Assembly: GCA_902729415.1 (NCBI GenBank) | Contig: CACVCF010000090.1 | Span: forward strand, 1 to 64,000 | Source of the DNA: Terasakiella magnetica | GTDB lineage: Bacteria > Pseudomonadota > Alphaproteobacteria > Rhodospirillales > Magnetospirillaceae | Length of the DNA: 64,000 nt | Direction of reading: 5' to 3' | Shown: piece after piece, positions 26,052-34,599 of the stretch | How the letters are laid out: every line of letters starts with the position of its first letter | Position numbering within the stretch: position 1 is the first letter of the stretch | Translations under genes and position numbers: made by a program | Notes under the pieces: generated by a model | The model's database searches: none | Told to the model about the DNA's origin: nothing | What the model saw: only the letters and a program-made list of their open reading frames with translations

Positions 26052-26657
26052 TCAGATCAGCTTTTCCGCCGTCATGGCCGCCTGGACCGTGGGCCGCTGG
26101 AGGACGCGGGCGAAGAACGCCGCCAGATGGGGCCAGGGTGCCAATTCGATCCCCAGACGCGGCAGCCACAGCAGCACGGTGAACAGATAGCCGTCGGCCA
26201 CGGTGAAGGTCTCGCCCATCAGGAACGGACCGGCGCCCAGAGCCTTGTCGGCAAAGTCCAGCCGCCGCGTCAGCAAGCCCTTGATCACCGTCTTGGCTTC
26301 GTCGGGGAAGGCGGGGTTGAACAGGCCGCCCGCACTCTTGTGCATTTCGGTGGCGATGAAGATCAGCCATTCCACCAGCTTGGCATAGCCCATACTGCCC
26401 GCCGCCGGGGCCAGCTTCTTTTCCGGGACCAGGGAGGCGATGTAGAGGACGATGGAGACGCCCTCGGTCAGCACGGTGCCGTCGTCCAGCACCAAGGCCG
26501 GGATATAGCCCTTGGGATTGATGGTGAGGAAGTCGATGCCGGTTTCGGTCTTCTTGGTGGGTAGGTCGACAGCCTCCATTTCGAAGGCGATTCCTGCCTC
26601 GCGCAGGGCGATATGAGGCGACAACGAGCAGGCGCCGGCCTTGTAATACAATTTCAT
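26052..26657 (-). CDS. beta-class glutathione S-transferase
   Basis: A 201-aa cytosolic GST. The thioredoxin-like N-terminal domain starts MKLYYKAGACSLSPHIALRE with the beta-class active-site Cys10, and INPKGYIPALVLDDGTVLTEGVSIVLYI carries the cis-Pro and gamma-Glu-binding residues. The helical C-terminal domain includes TVADGYLFTVLLW. It is last in a minus-strand run with a small Cys-rich protein and a gamma-glutamyltransferase homologue, which suggests a glutathione-related operon. Confidence 0.92.
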   Translation of the reverse strand: MKLYYKAGACSLSPHIALREAGIAFEMEAVDLPTKKTETGIDFLTINPKGYIPALVLDDGTVLTEGVSIVLYIASLVPEKKLAPAAGSMGYAKLVEWLIFIATEMHKSAGGLFNPAFPDEAKTVIKGLLTRRLDFADKALGAGPFLMGETFTVADGYLFTVLLWLPRLGIELAPWPHLAAFFARVLQRPTVQAAMTAEKLI

Positions 26658-26672
26658 GAGAGCATCTCCGGT

Positions 26673-26894
26673 TCAGGCGTCGTGAGGGATTTCGTTCAAG
26701 GTCTTGCAGGTGTCGCAGAGGTAGAGAAAATTGACCTGCATGGTCTTGATCGGCACTTCATGCATCATTTCGCGTTTGCAGCCGCCGCAGAAATAGTTGT
26801 CACCGCCCAGCCCCATCATGGTGAGGCCGGTATTGACGATCTCGCGGCCATTGATATAGGCCTCGGCGACGGCTTTAAGCACTATGTCAGCCAT
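26673..26894 (-). CDS. small zinc-ribbon-like protein
   Basis: A 73-aa protein with two Cys pairs (YFCGGCKR and YLCDTCKT) about 24 residues apart, the spacing of a zinc ribbon. The N-terminal half (MADIVLKAVAEAYINGREIVNTG) is helical. The ATG at 26894 follows GAGGATGGA; the frame extends to 26987 without support. It lies between the ggt-like and gst genes, 15-20 bp from each, and is probably co-transcribed. Function unknown. Confidence 0.72.
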   Translation of the reverse strand: MADIVLKAVAEAYINGREIVNTGLTMMGLGGDNYFCGGCKREMMHEVPIKTMQVNFLYLCDTCKTLNEIPHDA

Positions 26895-26914
26895 TTTATT
26901 CCATCCTCTTTCTT

Positions 26915-28507
26915 TTAGAACGCAGCTACGCCGCCGTCGGCGCGCGGGTCGCTGGCTCCTTCGATCATGCCGTCGCCCCGGCGGCATAGAATTCCGGCAT
27001 GGCCCAGAACCTGGTCCCAGGCCTTCACCACCTCGACCGTGTGTCCGGCCCGGCGCAATTGTGCGACCACTGCGGGATCAAGCCGGGCTTCGGCCTGAAG
27101 TCTGGCGGCGGAGGCATCCTCGGGCCCTCCGGTCAAGGCCCAGCGCGGCGCCGAGACCGCCTGCTGCAAGCCCTGGCCGAATAGGGCGACTCGGGTGAAG
27201 ATTTCCGCCTGCAGCAAGGGCTGGGCATCGCCGCCCATGGTACCATAGACCATGATGCGGCCGTCTTTCATGCGGGCGAGGCCGGGCGACAGGCTGTGCA
27301 ATGGCCGCCGCCGGGGTTCCAGCGTGTTGCGGTGCAGGGGGTCGAGGCTGAACGAACTGCCCCGGCACTGCCAGACGATGCCGGTTTCGGGCAGAGTGAC
27401 GCCCGAACCGAAGGCGTGGCAGAGGCTTTGGATGACGCTGACGGCGCGGCCGTGGCCGTCGATCACCCCCAACCAGACCGCATCGCCGCCGCAGACCTGA
27501 TCGGGAAAGGGGGTGGCGTGCTGGCGGTCCATCTCGGCAGCCATGTGGTCCAGCACACCGTCGGTGAGGTAGGTGGTGGCGTGGATGGACATGCGCGCGG
27601 GGTCGGTGACATGGGCGTTGCGCACCTTTTGGGCCAGTTTGGCGGCTTCCGCCAGGCCGTGGACGTGGTCGAAACCATCTGCCTCGCGCACCCCCAGCCG
27701 CTGGAACAGCCCCAGCAGCATCAGCGACGCCAGCCCTTGGGTAGGCGGCGCGGTGTTGAACACGGTGCCCGACGGCAGGCCCAACGAAAGTGGACGGCGG
27801 CGCATGCCGCGATGCCGCGCCAGATCGTCGGCGCGCAAGGGGCTGTCGGCAGCCTGAAGCTGGGCAGCGATGCTGCGCCCGATCTCGCCGCGATAGAAGT
27901 CGTCAAGGCCGGTCGCCGCCAGACGCTCCAGCGTCGTTGCCACAGCGGGCAGGCGCAAGACCGTACCGGCGGACGGGGCCTTACGCTTGATCAGGAACTG
28001 GTCGGCGAAGCCCGGCTGCTTTTTCAGCTCCGCCAGAGCATGGGTGGTGGCCGCGGCCTGATGAGCGGTGACGGCAAAACCGTCGCGGGCGGCGGAAACG
28101 GCGTCTTCGAACAGGCGGGTCAGGGGCAGGGATCCGCCCCAATGGGCGGATACGTCGAGCGCCAGTTGCCAACTCGACACCGCGCCCGCCACCGTGTTGG
28201 CGGCCAGCGGTCCGGTGGTGGGAATACGGTTGAGGCGATGGCGGCGGTATAGGTCGGCATCCACCTTGCCCCCGGCGGCACCGGAGCCGTCGATGGAGAT
28301 GGGCGGTTTGCCCGGTTCGGCGATCAGCCAAAAGGCGTCGCCGCCCAGACCGGTCATATGGGGATAGACCACCGACAGGGTCGCTGCCGTGGCGATCGCC
28401 GCTTCGATAGCGGTGCCGCCCTCGCGCAGAACCGCAAGACCGGCCTGCGATGCCAGATGATGGGGGGATGTAACCATGCCCCGGCGGGCCAGGGGGGAAT
28501 GCAGCAT
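26915..28507 (-). CDS. gamma-glutamyltransferase homologue, catalytic Thr replaced by Ala
   Basis: A 530-aa Ntn-hydrolase-family protein related to gamma-glutamyltransferase/YwrD-type acylases. It matches MVTSPHHLASQAGLAVLREGGTAIEAAIATAATLSVVYPHMTGLGGDAF and FGSGVTLPETGI. Active members self-cleave before a Thr that becomes the nucleophile (DTVYL in YwrD-like proteins, TTHYS in E. coli). Here the position reads GGDAVWLGV, with Ala343 (GCG, 27479-27481). Nearby WQNRG is WQCRG. It should not autoprocess and may be catalytically dead or regulatory. No signal peptide is seen. Confidence 0.85.
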   Translation of the reverse strand: MLHSPLARRGMVTSPHHLASQAGLAVLREGGTAIEAAIATAATLSVVYPHMTGLGGDAFWLIAEPGKPPISIDGSGAAGGKVDADLYRRHRLNRIPTTGPLAANTVAGAVSSWQLALDVSAHWGGSLPLTRLFEDAVSAARDGFAVTAHQAAATTHALAELKKQPGFADQFLIKRKAPSAGTVLRLPAVATTLERLAATGLDDFYRGEIGRSIAAQLQAADSPLRADDLARHRGMRRRPLSLGLPSGTVFNTAPPTQGLASLMLLGLFQRLGVREADGFDHVHGLAEAAKLAQKVRNAHVTDPARMSIHATTYLTDGVLDHMAAEMDRQHATPFPDQVCGGDAVWLGVIDGHGRAVSVIQSLCHAFGSGVTLPETGIVWQCRGSSFSLDPLHRNTLEPRRRPLHSLSPGLARMKDGRIMVYGTMGGDAQPLLQAEIFTRVALFGQGLQQAVSAPRWALTGGPEDASAARLQAEARLDPAVVAQLRRAGHTVEVVKAWDQVLGHAGILCRRGDGMIEGASDPRADGGVAAF

Positions 28508-28607
28508 TGCTCTGCCCGTTCAATGAGGGTCCTGGAACCGGGAGCGATTGTTGCGAAATCCCCGCCCGCCGTCCAGAGTGGTGACACCACTGAGATCGAG
28601 AAAGAGC

Positions 28608-29063
28608 ATGGACCTCGCCCCCGACTTCACCGCTACCCTGTCATTGTCCTGGGACGACATCCACCGTGATTCGCGCGCACTGGCCCTGCGACTGAAGACG
28701 AAAGGCCCCTTCCGGGGCATCGTCGCCATCGCCCGCGGCGGTTTGGTGCCTGCCGCCATCCTGGGCCGCGAATTGGATCTGCGCCATGTGGACACCATCT
28801 GTATCGCCAGCTATGGCGACGGTGTCCGCCAGGATCTGTGCGTTCTCAAACGGATCGACGGTGACGGCGAGGGATGGCTGGTGATCGATGATCTGGTCGA
28901 TACCGGCGCCACCGCCGCGGTGGTGCGCACGATGCTGCCTCGGGGGCACTACGCCACTCTTTATGCCAAGCCGTCGGGCCTGCCCATGGTGGATACTTTT
29001 GTCTCCGAGGTCGCCCAGGCGACGTGGCTGATCTTTCCCTGGGACGCACCGGAAAGGGTGTGA
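28608..29063 (+). CDS. gpt: xanthine/guanine phosphoribosyltransferase
   Basis: A 151-aa type I phosphoribosyltransferase for purine salvage. The PRPP-binding signature [18 protein letters not shown] (about 87-105) and the N-terminal [28 protein letters not shown] are clear. The C-terminal IFPWD is typical of the Gpt/XGPRT group. The frame is open from 28548; the ATG at 28608 fits family length and follows GAGAAAGAG. It is divergent from the ggt-like gene across about 100 bp. Confidence 0.88.
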   Translation: MDLAPDFTATLSLSWDDIHRDSRALALRLKTKGPFRGIVAIARGGLVPAAILGRELDLRHVDTICIASYGDGVRQDLCVLKRIDGDGEGWLVIDDLVDTGATAAVVRTMLPRGHYATLYAKPSGLPMVDTFVSEVAQATWLIFPWDAPERV

Positions 29064-29172
29064 TCTGACCTTTCGTGCTCCGCTCTAAACTATAGATTTA
29101 TATTAATTACAGTGATGTCGGGCTATCCTGAGTCGAGCTGAAGGGCGCGGCGTACCTCTTGAGAATAGGGGC

Positions 29173-29182
29173 ATTCTAGAAT
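29173..29182. promoter_or_regulatory. palindrome ATTCTAGAAT upstream of irr (candidate iron-control element)
   Basis: A perfect 10-bp palindrome 75-84 nt upstream of the Irr start, with the TTCTAGAA core reminiscent of iron control elements bound by Irr (TTTAGAA-N-TTCTAAA type). The surrounding 190-nt gap includes an AT-rich tract at about 29090-29115. Autoregulation is a guess from position. Confidence 0.35.
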
Positions 29183-29256
29183 CTTCTTTTTGTAAGCGCT
29201 CTATGATACCGTTGAGATAGATCAATTCAATTTGGCCTGAAAGGGCGGTACCCAGC

Positions 29257-29676
29257 ATGACCATGATCACCGTGCGACCCTATAGCCAAGCCCTTGACCG
29301 GTTGCGTGCCGTGGGCCTGCGTCCCACCCGCCAGCGTTTGGCCTTGGCTCGGTTGCTGTTCGATGGGTGCGACCGGCACATCTCGGCAGAGCAGCTCCAC
29401 ACCGAAGCTCTGTCCAGCAATATCCGGGTGTCGCTGGCGACGGTGTACAACACCTTGCACCAGTTTACCGAAGTGGGTCTGCTGCGCGAGATCGTGGTGG
29501 ATGCGGGGCGGTCATATTTCGACACCAACACCACCGACCACCACCACTTCTTCTATGAAAAGAGCGGCAAGCTCTGTGACATTCCCGCCGAGCTGATCGC
29601 CGTGGCCAAGGTGCCCGACGCCCCCGAGGGTTTCAACATCAGCCGGGTGGAAGTCATCGTCCGGGTGGATGGCTGA
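29257..29676 (+). CDS. irr: Fur-family iron response regulator Irr
   Basis: A 139-aa Fur-superfamily regulator. The winged-helix region LRPTRQRLALARLLFDGCDRHISAEQLHTEAL and VSLATVYNTLHQFTEVGLLREI is followed by the HHH metal/heme site in NTTDHHHFFYE (about 89-99), characteristic of Irr in Alphaproteobacteria. Irr responds to heme/iron status and controls heme and iron genes. The heme-regulatory Cys-Pro motif of Bradyrhizobium Irr is absent, as in many other Irr proteins. AAGGGCGG lies 9 nt before the ATG. Confidence 0.9.
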   Translation: MTMITVRPYSQALDRLRAVGLRPTRQRLALARLLFDGCDRHISAEQLHTEALSSNIRVSLATVYNTLHQFTEVGLLREIVVDAGRSYFDTNTTDHHHFFYEKSGKLCDIPAELIAVAKVPDAPEGFNISRVEVIVRVDG

Positions 29677-29717
29677 ACCGGCCACCCTCTGACGGGGCGC
29701 GGCCCTCCGATCGCTTG

Positions 29718-29737
29718 GCCGCCGCCTCAGCGGCGGC
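29718..29737. terminator. hairpin between convergent irr and parA
   Basis: A perfect 8-bp GC stem GCCGCCGC/GCGGCGGC with loop CTCA, 42 nt after the irr stop and 37 nt from the parA stop. There is no T tract, so terminator function is inferred from position. Confidence 0.5.
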
Positions 29738-29773
29738 TGATCGCGGCGCACGCCGGATTTGGTGCGTGCCGCT

Positions 29774-30394
29774 TTAGCGGTTGATGAGGTCGATCAGCGG
29801 GCCCCACTCGGCGGCATAGGCGGTGGCGCGACGGTCGCGGCTTTCGAACACGGTTCCGCCCTGAGAGGCCACATTGGTGTAGATCTGGCTGTCGCGCAGC
29901 CGCGCCACCACCGGAAATCCCAGTCCACCGAAAAAGCCGTCAAGATGATCGCTGGCGCGGGTTCCCGGTCGCAGCCGGTTGCCGACCACCGCCACCACGC
30001 GTTTGTTCTTGCGCACCACCTTGACCTTGGCGAGGCGGTCGAGGAAGTGAGCGGTGGCATCTTCGTCGAAGGTGCCGGGCAGCACCGGTACCACGATCAC
30101 GTCGCTGATCTCGATCAGATCCTCCACGTCCTTATGATGCATGGCTGCGGGAGCGTCGATGACCAGGCGCTCAATGCCCTTGGGCGGCGATGCAACATCC
30201 TTGGACCAGTCTAGGCCGATAATCGGTGGCAGGGATTCGGGACGGCGGCGCAGCCAGTTGAGGCTGGAGCGCTGGCGGTCGCAATCGCCAATGGCCGTTT
30301 TCCGCCCGGTGGCGGCAAAGGCGGCGGCGATGTGGGTCGCCAGCGTAGTCTTGCCGCAGCCCCCTTTGATATTGCCCACCAGCACCGTCTTCAT
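29774..30394 (-). CDS. orphan ParA/MinD-type ATPase
   Basis: A 206-aa deviant Walker A ATPase. GNIKGGCGKTTLATHIAAAFAATG carries both signature lysines (about residues 9-16), GDCDRQRSSLNWL is the A' box, and LVIDAPAAMHHKDVEDLI is the Walker B region. The frame extends to 30433, but the ATG at 30394 has GGGGGAAC upstream. No parB or replication gene is adjacent, so it is probably an orphan positioning or regulatory ATPase rather than the chromosomal ParA. It is divergent from chpT. Confidence 0.83.
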   Translation of the reverse strand: MKTVLVGNIKGGCGKTTLATHIAAAFAATGRKTAIGDCDRQRSSLNWLRRRPESLPPIIGLDWSKDVASPPKGIERLVIDAPAAMHHKDVEDLIEISDVIVVPVLPGTFDEDATAHFLDRLAKVKVVRKNKRVVAVVGNRLRPGTRASDHLDGFFGGLGFPVVARLRDSQIYTNVASQGGTVFESRDRRATAYAAEWGPLIDLINR

Positions 30395-30555
30395 GCCTGT
30401 TCCCCCGCCTTGGCATTTTCTGGGCACCAGCATAGCGCGCTTCGCCGCCTTTGGAAGCTATGTTCCCATCGGGTTTCCGGGCTTGGAGTTGCGGGGGGAG
30501 GTGAACACTGTTACCTTCGTATTATGCAGATCCTGGGGCTCCGATCATTTCAATC

Positions 30556-31179
30556 ATGACCACCCAAGACGATATGAAGCTGGCCGAGTTGCTGTGCGCC
30601 CGTCTGTGCCATGACTTGGCCGGACCGGTAGGGGCTGCATCGGCTGGGGCCGAGCTGATGGAGGAGGGGGGCGACCCCGAGACCGCCCGGCTGGTGGCCT
30701 TGAGTGCGGGATGGGCCGCAGCCCGGCTTAAATTTTTCCGTGCCGCACTGGGGCCGGGGGGCAACCCGCAGGCTGCCGCCGCCCTTCACGATCTGGCCCT
30801 GTCTTACCTCAAGACAGCCAATTCGGGGCCGAACACCGATATTACGCTGGCATGGTCGTGCGGCTCCGCATCTCTTGATGCCGACCGGTCGCGGCTGTTG
30901 CTTAATCTTATTCTGCTGGCCCGCGATGCCTTGGTGCGCGGCGGCAGGATCGAAGTGTCGGTGGCGGGGGCTCCCGCCGTTGGATGTTTGGGGCTGTCGG
31001 TGGGCGCCCTCGGTCCAGCCGTCACCCTCGGCGACGAAGCGAAAGACGTGTTGACCGCTGGCGGCGACCCGGATGGTCCGCGTGGCGCCCTGGCGTGGTT
31101 TGCACGCAGACTGGCGGAGCGGCTCGGCGGCGGGCTGCGAGTCGAGGCCCTGTCCGGTGGGCTGAAATTTGAGATTTGA
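30556..31179 (+). CDS. chpT: histidine phosphotransferase ChpT
   Basis: A 207-aa pseudo-histidine-kinase phosphotransferase. The N-terminal helix holds the phospho-His in LLCARLCHDLAGPVGAASAG (about residue 19), followed by a DHp helical pair and a degenerate HATPase-like C-terminal fold (LLNLILLARDALVRGG to ALAWFARRLAERLGGGLRVE). In Alphaproteobacteria ChpT passes phosphate from CckA to CtrA (and CpdR). ctrA lies about 10 kb away. It is upstream of cheA on the same strand with a 170-nt gap. Confidence 0.88.
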   Translation: MTTQDDMKLAELLCARLCHDLAGPVGAASAGAELMEEGGDPETARLVALSAGWAAARLKFFRAALGPGGNPQAAAALHDLALSYLKTANSGPNTDITLAWSCGSASLDADRSRLLLNLILLARDALVRGGRIEVSVAGAPAVGCLGLSVGALGPAVTLGDEAKDVLTAGGDPDGPRGALAWFARRLAERLGGGLRVEALSGGLKFEI

Positions 31180-31349
31180 CGGGGCGGAATTTATTTCGTT
31201 TCGAAAGCGGATTTATCATGGTCTGGGTTCTTCTAAAGACAATCCGACCGTGGTATTAGTCGAGTGCGCCTGTCCGATGTGTTTTGGAGTGGCGGAGAAT
31301 TTTTGCACTGCAATGTGCTGTAGTGCGCGGGATCCTACTGGAGTCGACC

Positions 31350-34034
31350 ATGGATGATCTCCTCAGTGAATTTCTGACCGAGACATCGGAAAGTATTTCC
31401 GTTCTCGATGTGGCCTTGGTGAATTTGGAGCAAAATCCGAACGATCCCCAGATTCTCGGAAATATTTTCCGCCTGGTTCATACCATCAAGGGCACCTGCG
31501 GTTTTCTCGGTCTTCCCCGGCTGGAGCATGTGGCTCATGCGGGCGAGAACGTGCTGGGCAAGTTCCGCGACGGTGAGTTGGAGGTCACGCCCGATGCGGT
31601 GACTCTGATCCTGCAATCCATCGACCGCATCAAGTCGATCCTGTCGCATCTTGAGCAGAATGAGTGCGAGCCTGAAGGCAGTGACATCGATCTGATCGAG
31701 CGGTTGAACGCCATGGCCGAAGGGCGCTCTGTCGGTTCGCCCTCGGCCCCGCCGCCGCCTTCGCCGCCCATGCCCACCTTCGAGTCGGTGGTTGCCGCCG
31801 CGGCTGCTCCGTCGGCGCCCGAGCCCGAGCCCGAGCCGGCTGCTGCCGCGCCAGCCCCCGCCCCCGCGCCGGAGCCCGAGCCGGTCAAGTCCGGTGTCCC
31901 CGCTCCCACGCCGCAGCCCCCCGCCGTGACGGCTCCGGTCGAGACCGGGGTGCCCGCGCCCGGAGGCGAGAAGGAATCCGCGGTTGCCGCGCAGACCATC
32001 CGTGTCAATGTGGAACTGCTCGAAAACCTGATGACCCTGGTGTCCGAGCTGGTGCTGACCCGCAACCAGTTGCTCCAGATGGTCCGCGGCAAGGATGACA
32101 GCGAGTTCGCCACGCCGCTGCAGCGCCTGTCGCACATCACCACCGACCTTCAGGAAGGCGTGATGAAGACCCGCATGCAGCCCATCGGCAACGCCTGGGC
32201 CAAGCTGCCGCGTATCGTCCGCGACCTCTCGGTCGAAATGAACAAGAAGATCGATCTTCAGATGCTGGGCGCCGAGACCGAACTCGATCGTCAGGTGCTG
32301 GAGCTGATCAAGGATCCGCTGACTCACATGGTGCGCAACTCGGCCGACCACGGCTTGGAGCCCACCGATGAGCGCAAGCGGATCGGTAAGCCCGAAGTGG
32401 GCAAGATCGTGCTGAACGCCTTCCACGAGGGCGGCCACATCATTATCGAGATTTCCGACGATGGCCGCGGCCTCAATCTGGACCGGATCAAGCAGAAGGC
32501 CCTGCAGAATGGGCTGGTGGGCGAGTCCGAGCTTGAGACCATGACGCCGCAGCAGATCTACCAGTTCATCTTCCGGGCGGGCTTCTCCACCGCCGAAAAG
32601 GTGACTTCGGTGTCGGGACGCGGCGTCGGTATGGACGTGGTGCGCACCAATATTGAAAAGATCGGCGGCACCGTCGAACTGAAGAGCCAGCCCGGCAAGG
32701 GTTCGACCTTCGTCATCAAGATCCCGCTGACCCTGGCCATCGTTTCGGCCCTGATCGTCGAATGTGCCGTCGAGCGCTTCGCCATCCCACAGATCAGCGT
32801 TCTGGAACTGGTGCGCGTTACCGCCAATTCCGAGCATGGCATCGAGATGATCAACAACGCGCCGGTGCTGCGTCTGCGGGACCGCCTGTTGCCGCTGGTC
32901 TCGCTGAAGCGCCTGCTGAAGCTGGCCGAGGATAATGGCGAGCAGCAGGAAACCTTCATCGTCGTGACCCAGGTGGGCACCTACACCTTCGGCATCATCG
33001 TCGATCGGGTGTTCGATACCGAGGAAATCGTGGTCAAGCCGGTGGCTCCCATCCTGCGCCATATCAGCATGTTCTCGGGCAACACCATTTTGGGTGACGG
33101 TTCGGTGATCATGATCCTCGACCCCAACGGCATTGCCGGCGCCACCGGTGAATCCGGTCTGCTGGGCGGCGCCCAGGCGGCCGAGGCCCAGGTCGCCCGC
33201 GAAAGCCATGCCGATGCCAAGACTTCCTTGCTGGTGTTCCGTGCCGGCGGCGAGGATCTCAAGGCGGTGCCGCTGGCCCTGGTGGCTCGCCTCGAAGAAA
33301 TCGAGGTCAAGGACATCGAGCACAGTCATGGCAAGCCCATGGTCCAGTATCGCGGCCATCTCATGCCGTTGATCGCTATCGACGGCATCATGAACTTCCG
33401 CGAGGAGGGGCGTCAGCCGGTCCTGGTGTTCTCCGACCGCGAGCACACCATGGGTCTGGTGGTGGACGAGATCGTCGATATCGTCGAAGACCGCATGAAG
33501 GTGGAACTGAGCGCCAACAATCCCGGTATCATCGGCACCGCCGTCATCGCCGGCAAGGCTACCACCATCATCGACGCCGGCTACTACCTGCCGCAGGCGT
33601 TCGGCGACTGGTTCGGCCGCGCCGACAAGGAATTCGGTAATGCGGAATTCCATCAGCCGCGTATCTTGCTGGTGGACGACTCGCCGTTCTTCCGCAACCT
33701 GCTGACGCCGCTTTTGTCGGTGGCGGGGTACGAGGTGATCTCGGTGGAGAGCGCCGACCGGGCCTTGGCCTTGCGCGAGCAGGGCAACGAGTTCGACGTC
33801 ATCGTCAGCGACATTGAAATGCCGGGCATGAGCGGGTTCGAGTTCGCCTCGGCGGTGCGGTCCGACGCGCGGTGGGGCTTGATCCCCATGGTGGCGCTGT
33901 CGTCCCATGCCACCGAAAAGGACTTTGAGCGTGGGCGTCAGGTCGGCTTCAACGACTACATCGCCAAGTTCGACCGGGATGCCTTGCTGCAAACCCTGGC
34001 TTCGACCATCGCAGCCAACAAAGGTGCCGCATGA
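31350..34034 (+). CDS. cheA: chemotaxis histidine kinase CheA with two CheW-like modules and a C-terminal receiver
   Basis: An 894-aa kinase. HPt domain 1-105 (His44 in LVHTIKGTCGFLG), then a Pro/Ala/Glu-rich linker (about 130-205), dimerisation (VELLENLMTLVSELVLTRNQLLQM) and HATPase (MVRNSADHGLEP; SDDGRGLN; GRGVGMDVV). A CheW-like domain follows at about 460-600, a second at about 630-760, and a receiver at about 770-890 (LLVDDSPFFRN; SDIEMPGMSG). The ATG at 31350 has GGAG 8 nt upstream; the frame opens at 31284. It starts the cheAWYBR cluster and overlaps cheW by 4 nt. Confidence 0.94.
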   Translation: MDDLLSEFLTETSESISVLDVALVNLEQNPNDPQILGNIFRLVHTIKGTCGFLGLPRLEHVAHAGENVLGKFRDGELEVTPDAVTLILQSIDRIKSILSHLEQNECEPEGSDIDLIERLNAMAEGRSVGSPSAPPPPSPPMPTFESVVAAAAAPSAPEPEPEPAAAAPAPAPAPEPEPVKSGVPAPTPQPPAVTAPVETGVPAPGGEKESAVAAQTIRVNVELLENLMTLVSELVLTRNQLLQMVRGKDDSEFATPLQRLSHITTDLQEGVMKTRMQPIGNAWAKLPRIVRDLSVEMNKKIDLQMLGAETELDRQVLELIKDPLTHMVRNSADHGLEPTDERKRIGKPEVGKIVLNAFHEGGHIIIEISDDGRGLNLDRIKQKALQNGLVGESELETMTPQQIYQFIFRAGFSTAEKVTSVSGRGVGMDVVRTNIEKIGGTVELKSQPGKGSTFVIKIPLTLAIVSALIVECAVERFAIPQISVLELVRVTANSEHGIEMINNAPVLRLRDRLLPLVSLKRLLKLAEDNGEQQETFIVVTQVGTYTFGIIVDRVFDTEEIVVKPVAPILRHISMFSGNTILGDGSVIMILDPNGIAGATGESGLLGGAQAAEAQVARESHADAKTSLLVFRAGGEDLKAVPLALVARLEEIEVKDIEHSHGKPMVQYRGHLMPLIAIDGIMNFREEGRQPVLVFSDREHTMGLVVDEIVDIVEDRMKVELSANNPGIIGTAVIAGKATTIIDAGYYLPQAFGDWFGRADKEFGNAEFHQPRILLVDDSPFFRNLLTPLLSVAGYEVISVESADRALALREQGNEFDVIVSDIEMPGMSGFEFASAVRSDARWGLIPMVALSSHATEKDFERGRQVGFNDYIAKFDRDALLQTLASTIAANKGAA

Positions 34035-34516
34035 ACCAGATCGTTCCCGCAGGCAAGCGCCAGTCGACGGAGCTTGCCGCTCCCGAGACCCAGGACTTTG
34101 TCACTATGTTCATCGAGGGGCAGCTGTTCGGCATTCCCGTGCTGACGGTCCAGGACGTTCTGGGGCCTCAAAAGATCACCCGCATCCCGCTGGCGCCCCG
34201 CGAAGTGGCGGGCAGCCTTAACCTCCGGGGCCGGATCGTCACCGCCATCGACGTTCGGCTGCGCCTGGGTCTGCCGAAGCGGGCGGAAGAAAAGAAGGGG
34301 ATGAGCGTCGTCGTCGATATGGGCGGCGAGCTTTATTCCCTGATGGTGGATTCGGTGGGCGAAGTGCTGTCGCTGCCAGCCGCCAAGTTCGAGCGCAACC
34401 CGCCGACGCTTGATCTGCATTGGCGGGAATTCTCCATCGGCATCTATCGGCTTGATGATAAGCTGCTGGTGGTGCTTGATGTGGGGAAGCTTCTGGATTT
34501 CACCAGAAACGAATAG
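34031..34516 (+). CDS. cheW: chemotaxis adaptor CheW
   Basis: A 161-aa CheW-domain protein linking receptors to CheA. VTMFIEGQLFGIPVLTVQDVLGP, LAPREVAGSLNLRGRIVTAIDVRLRLGL and VVDMGGELYSLMVDSVGEVLSLP are canonical. It starts within the cheA stop (ATGA) and is followed by a 77-nt gap containing a hairpin before cheY. Confidence 0.94.
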   Translation: MNQIVPAGKRQSTELAAPETQDFVTMFIEGQLFGIPVLTVQDVLGPQKITRIPLAPREVAGSLNLRGRIVTAIDVRLRLGLPKRAEEKKGMSVVVDMGGELYSLMVDSVGEVLSLPAAKFERNPPTLDLHWREFSIGIYRLDDKLLVVLDVGKLLDFTRNE

Positions 34517-34542
34517 TATAGGCTTGATTTAAGAACCATCGA

Positions 34543-34578
34543 AGGGGTGGAGCGCCGCCAACCGCGACCGCCACCCCT
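34543..34578 (+). promoter_or_regulatory. hairpin in the cheW-cheY gap
   Basis: AGGGGTGG (34543-34550) pairs perfectly with CCACCCCT (34571-34578) across a 20-nt GC-rich loop, 5 nt before the cheY Shine-Dalgarno GGAGG. It may slow transcription or adjust cheY expression within the operon. No T tract follows. Confidence 0.35.
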
Positions 34579-34599
34579 CCACCGGAGGCAAGCTTGGGC

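Noticed and set aside
31335..33992. 885-codon minus-strand open frame opposite cheA
   Set aside because: Antisense shadow of a strongly codon-biased GC-rich gene. The translation is low-complexity His/Gln/Gly/Asp-rich with no domain, while cheA on the other strand is unambiguous.
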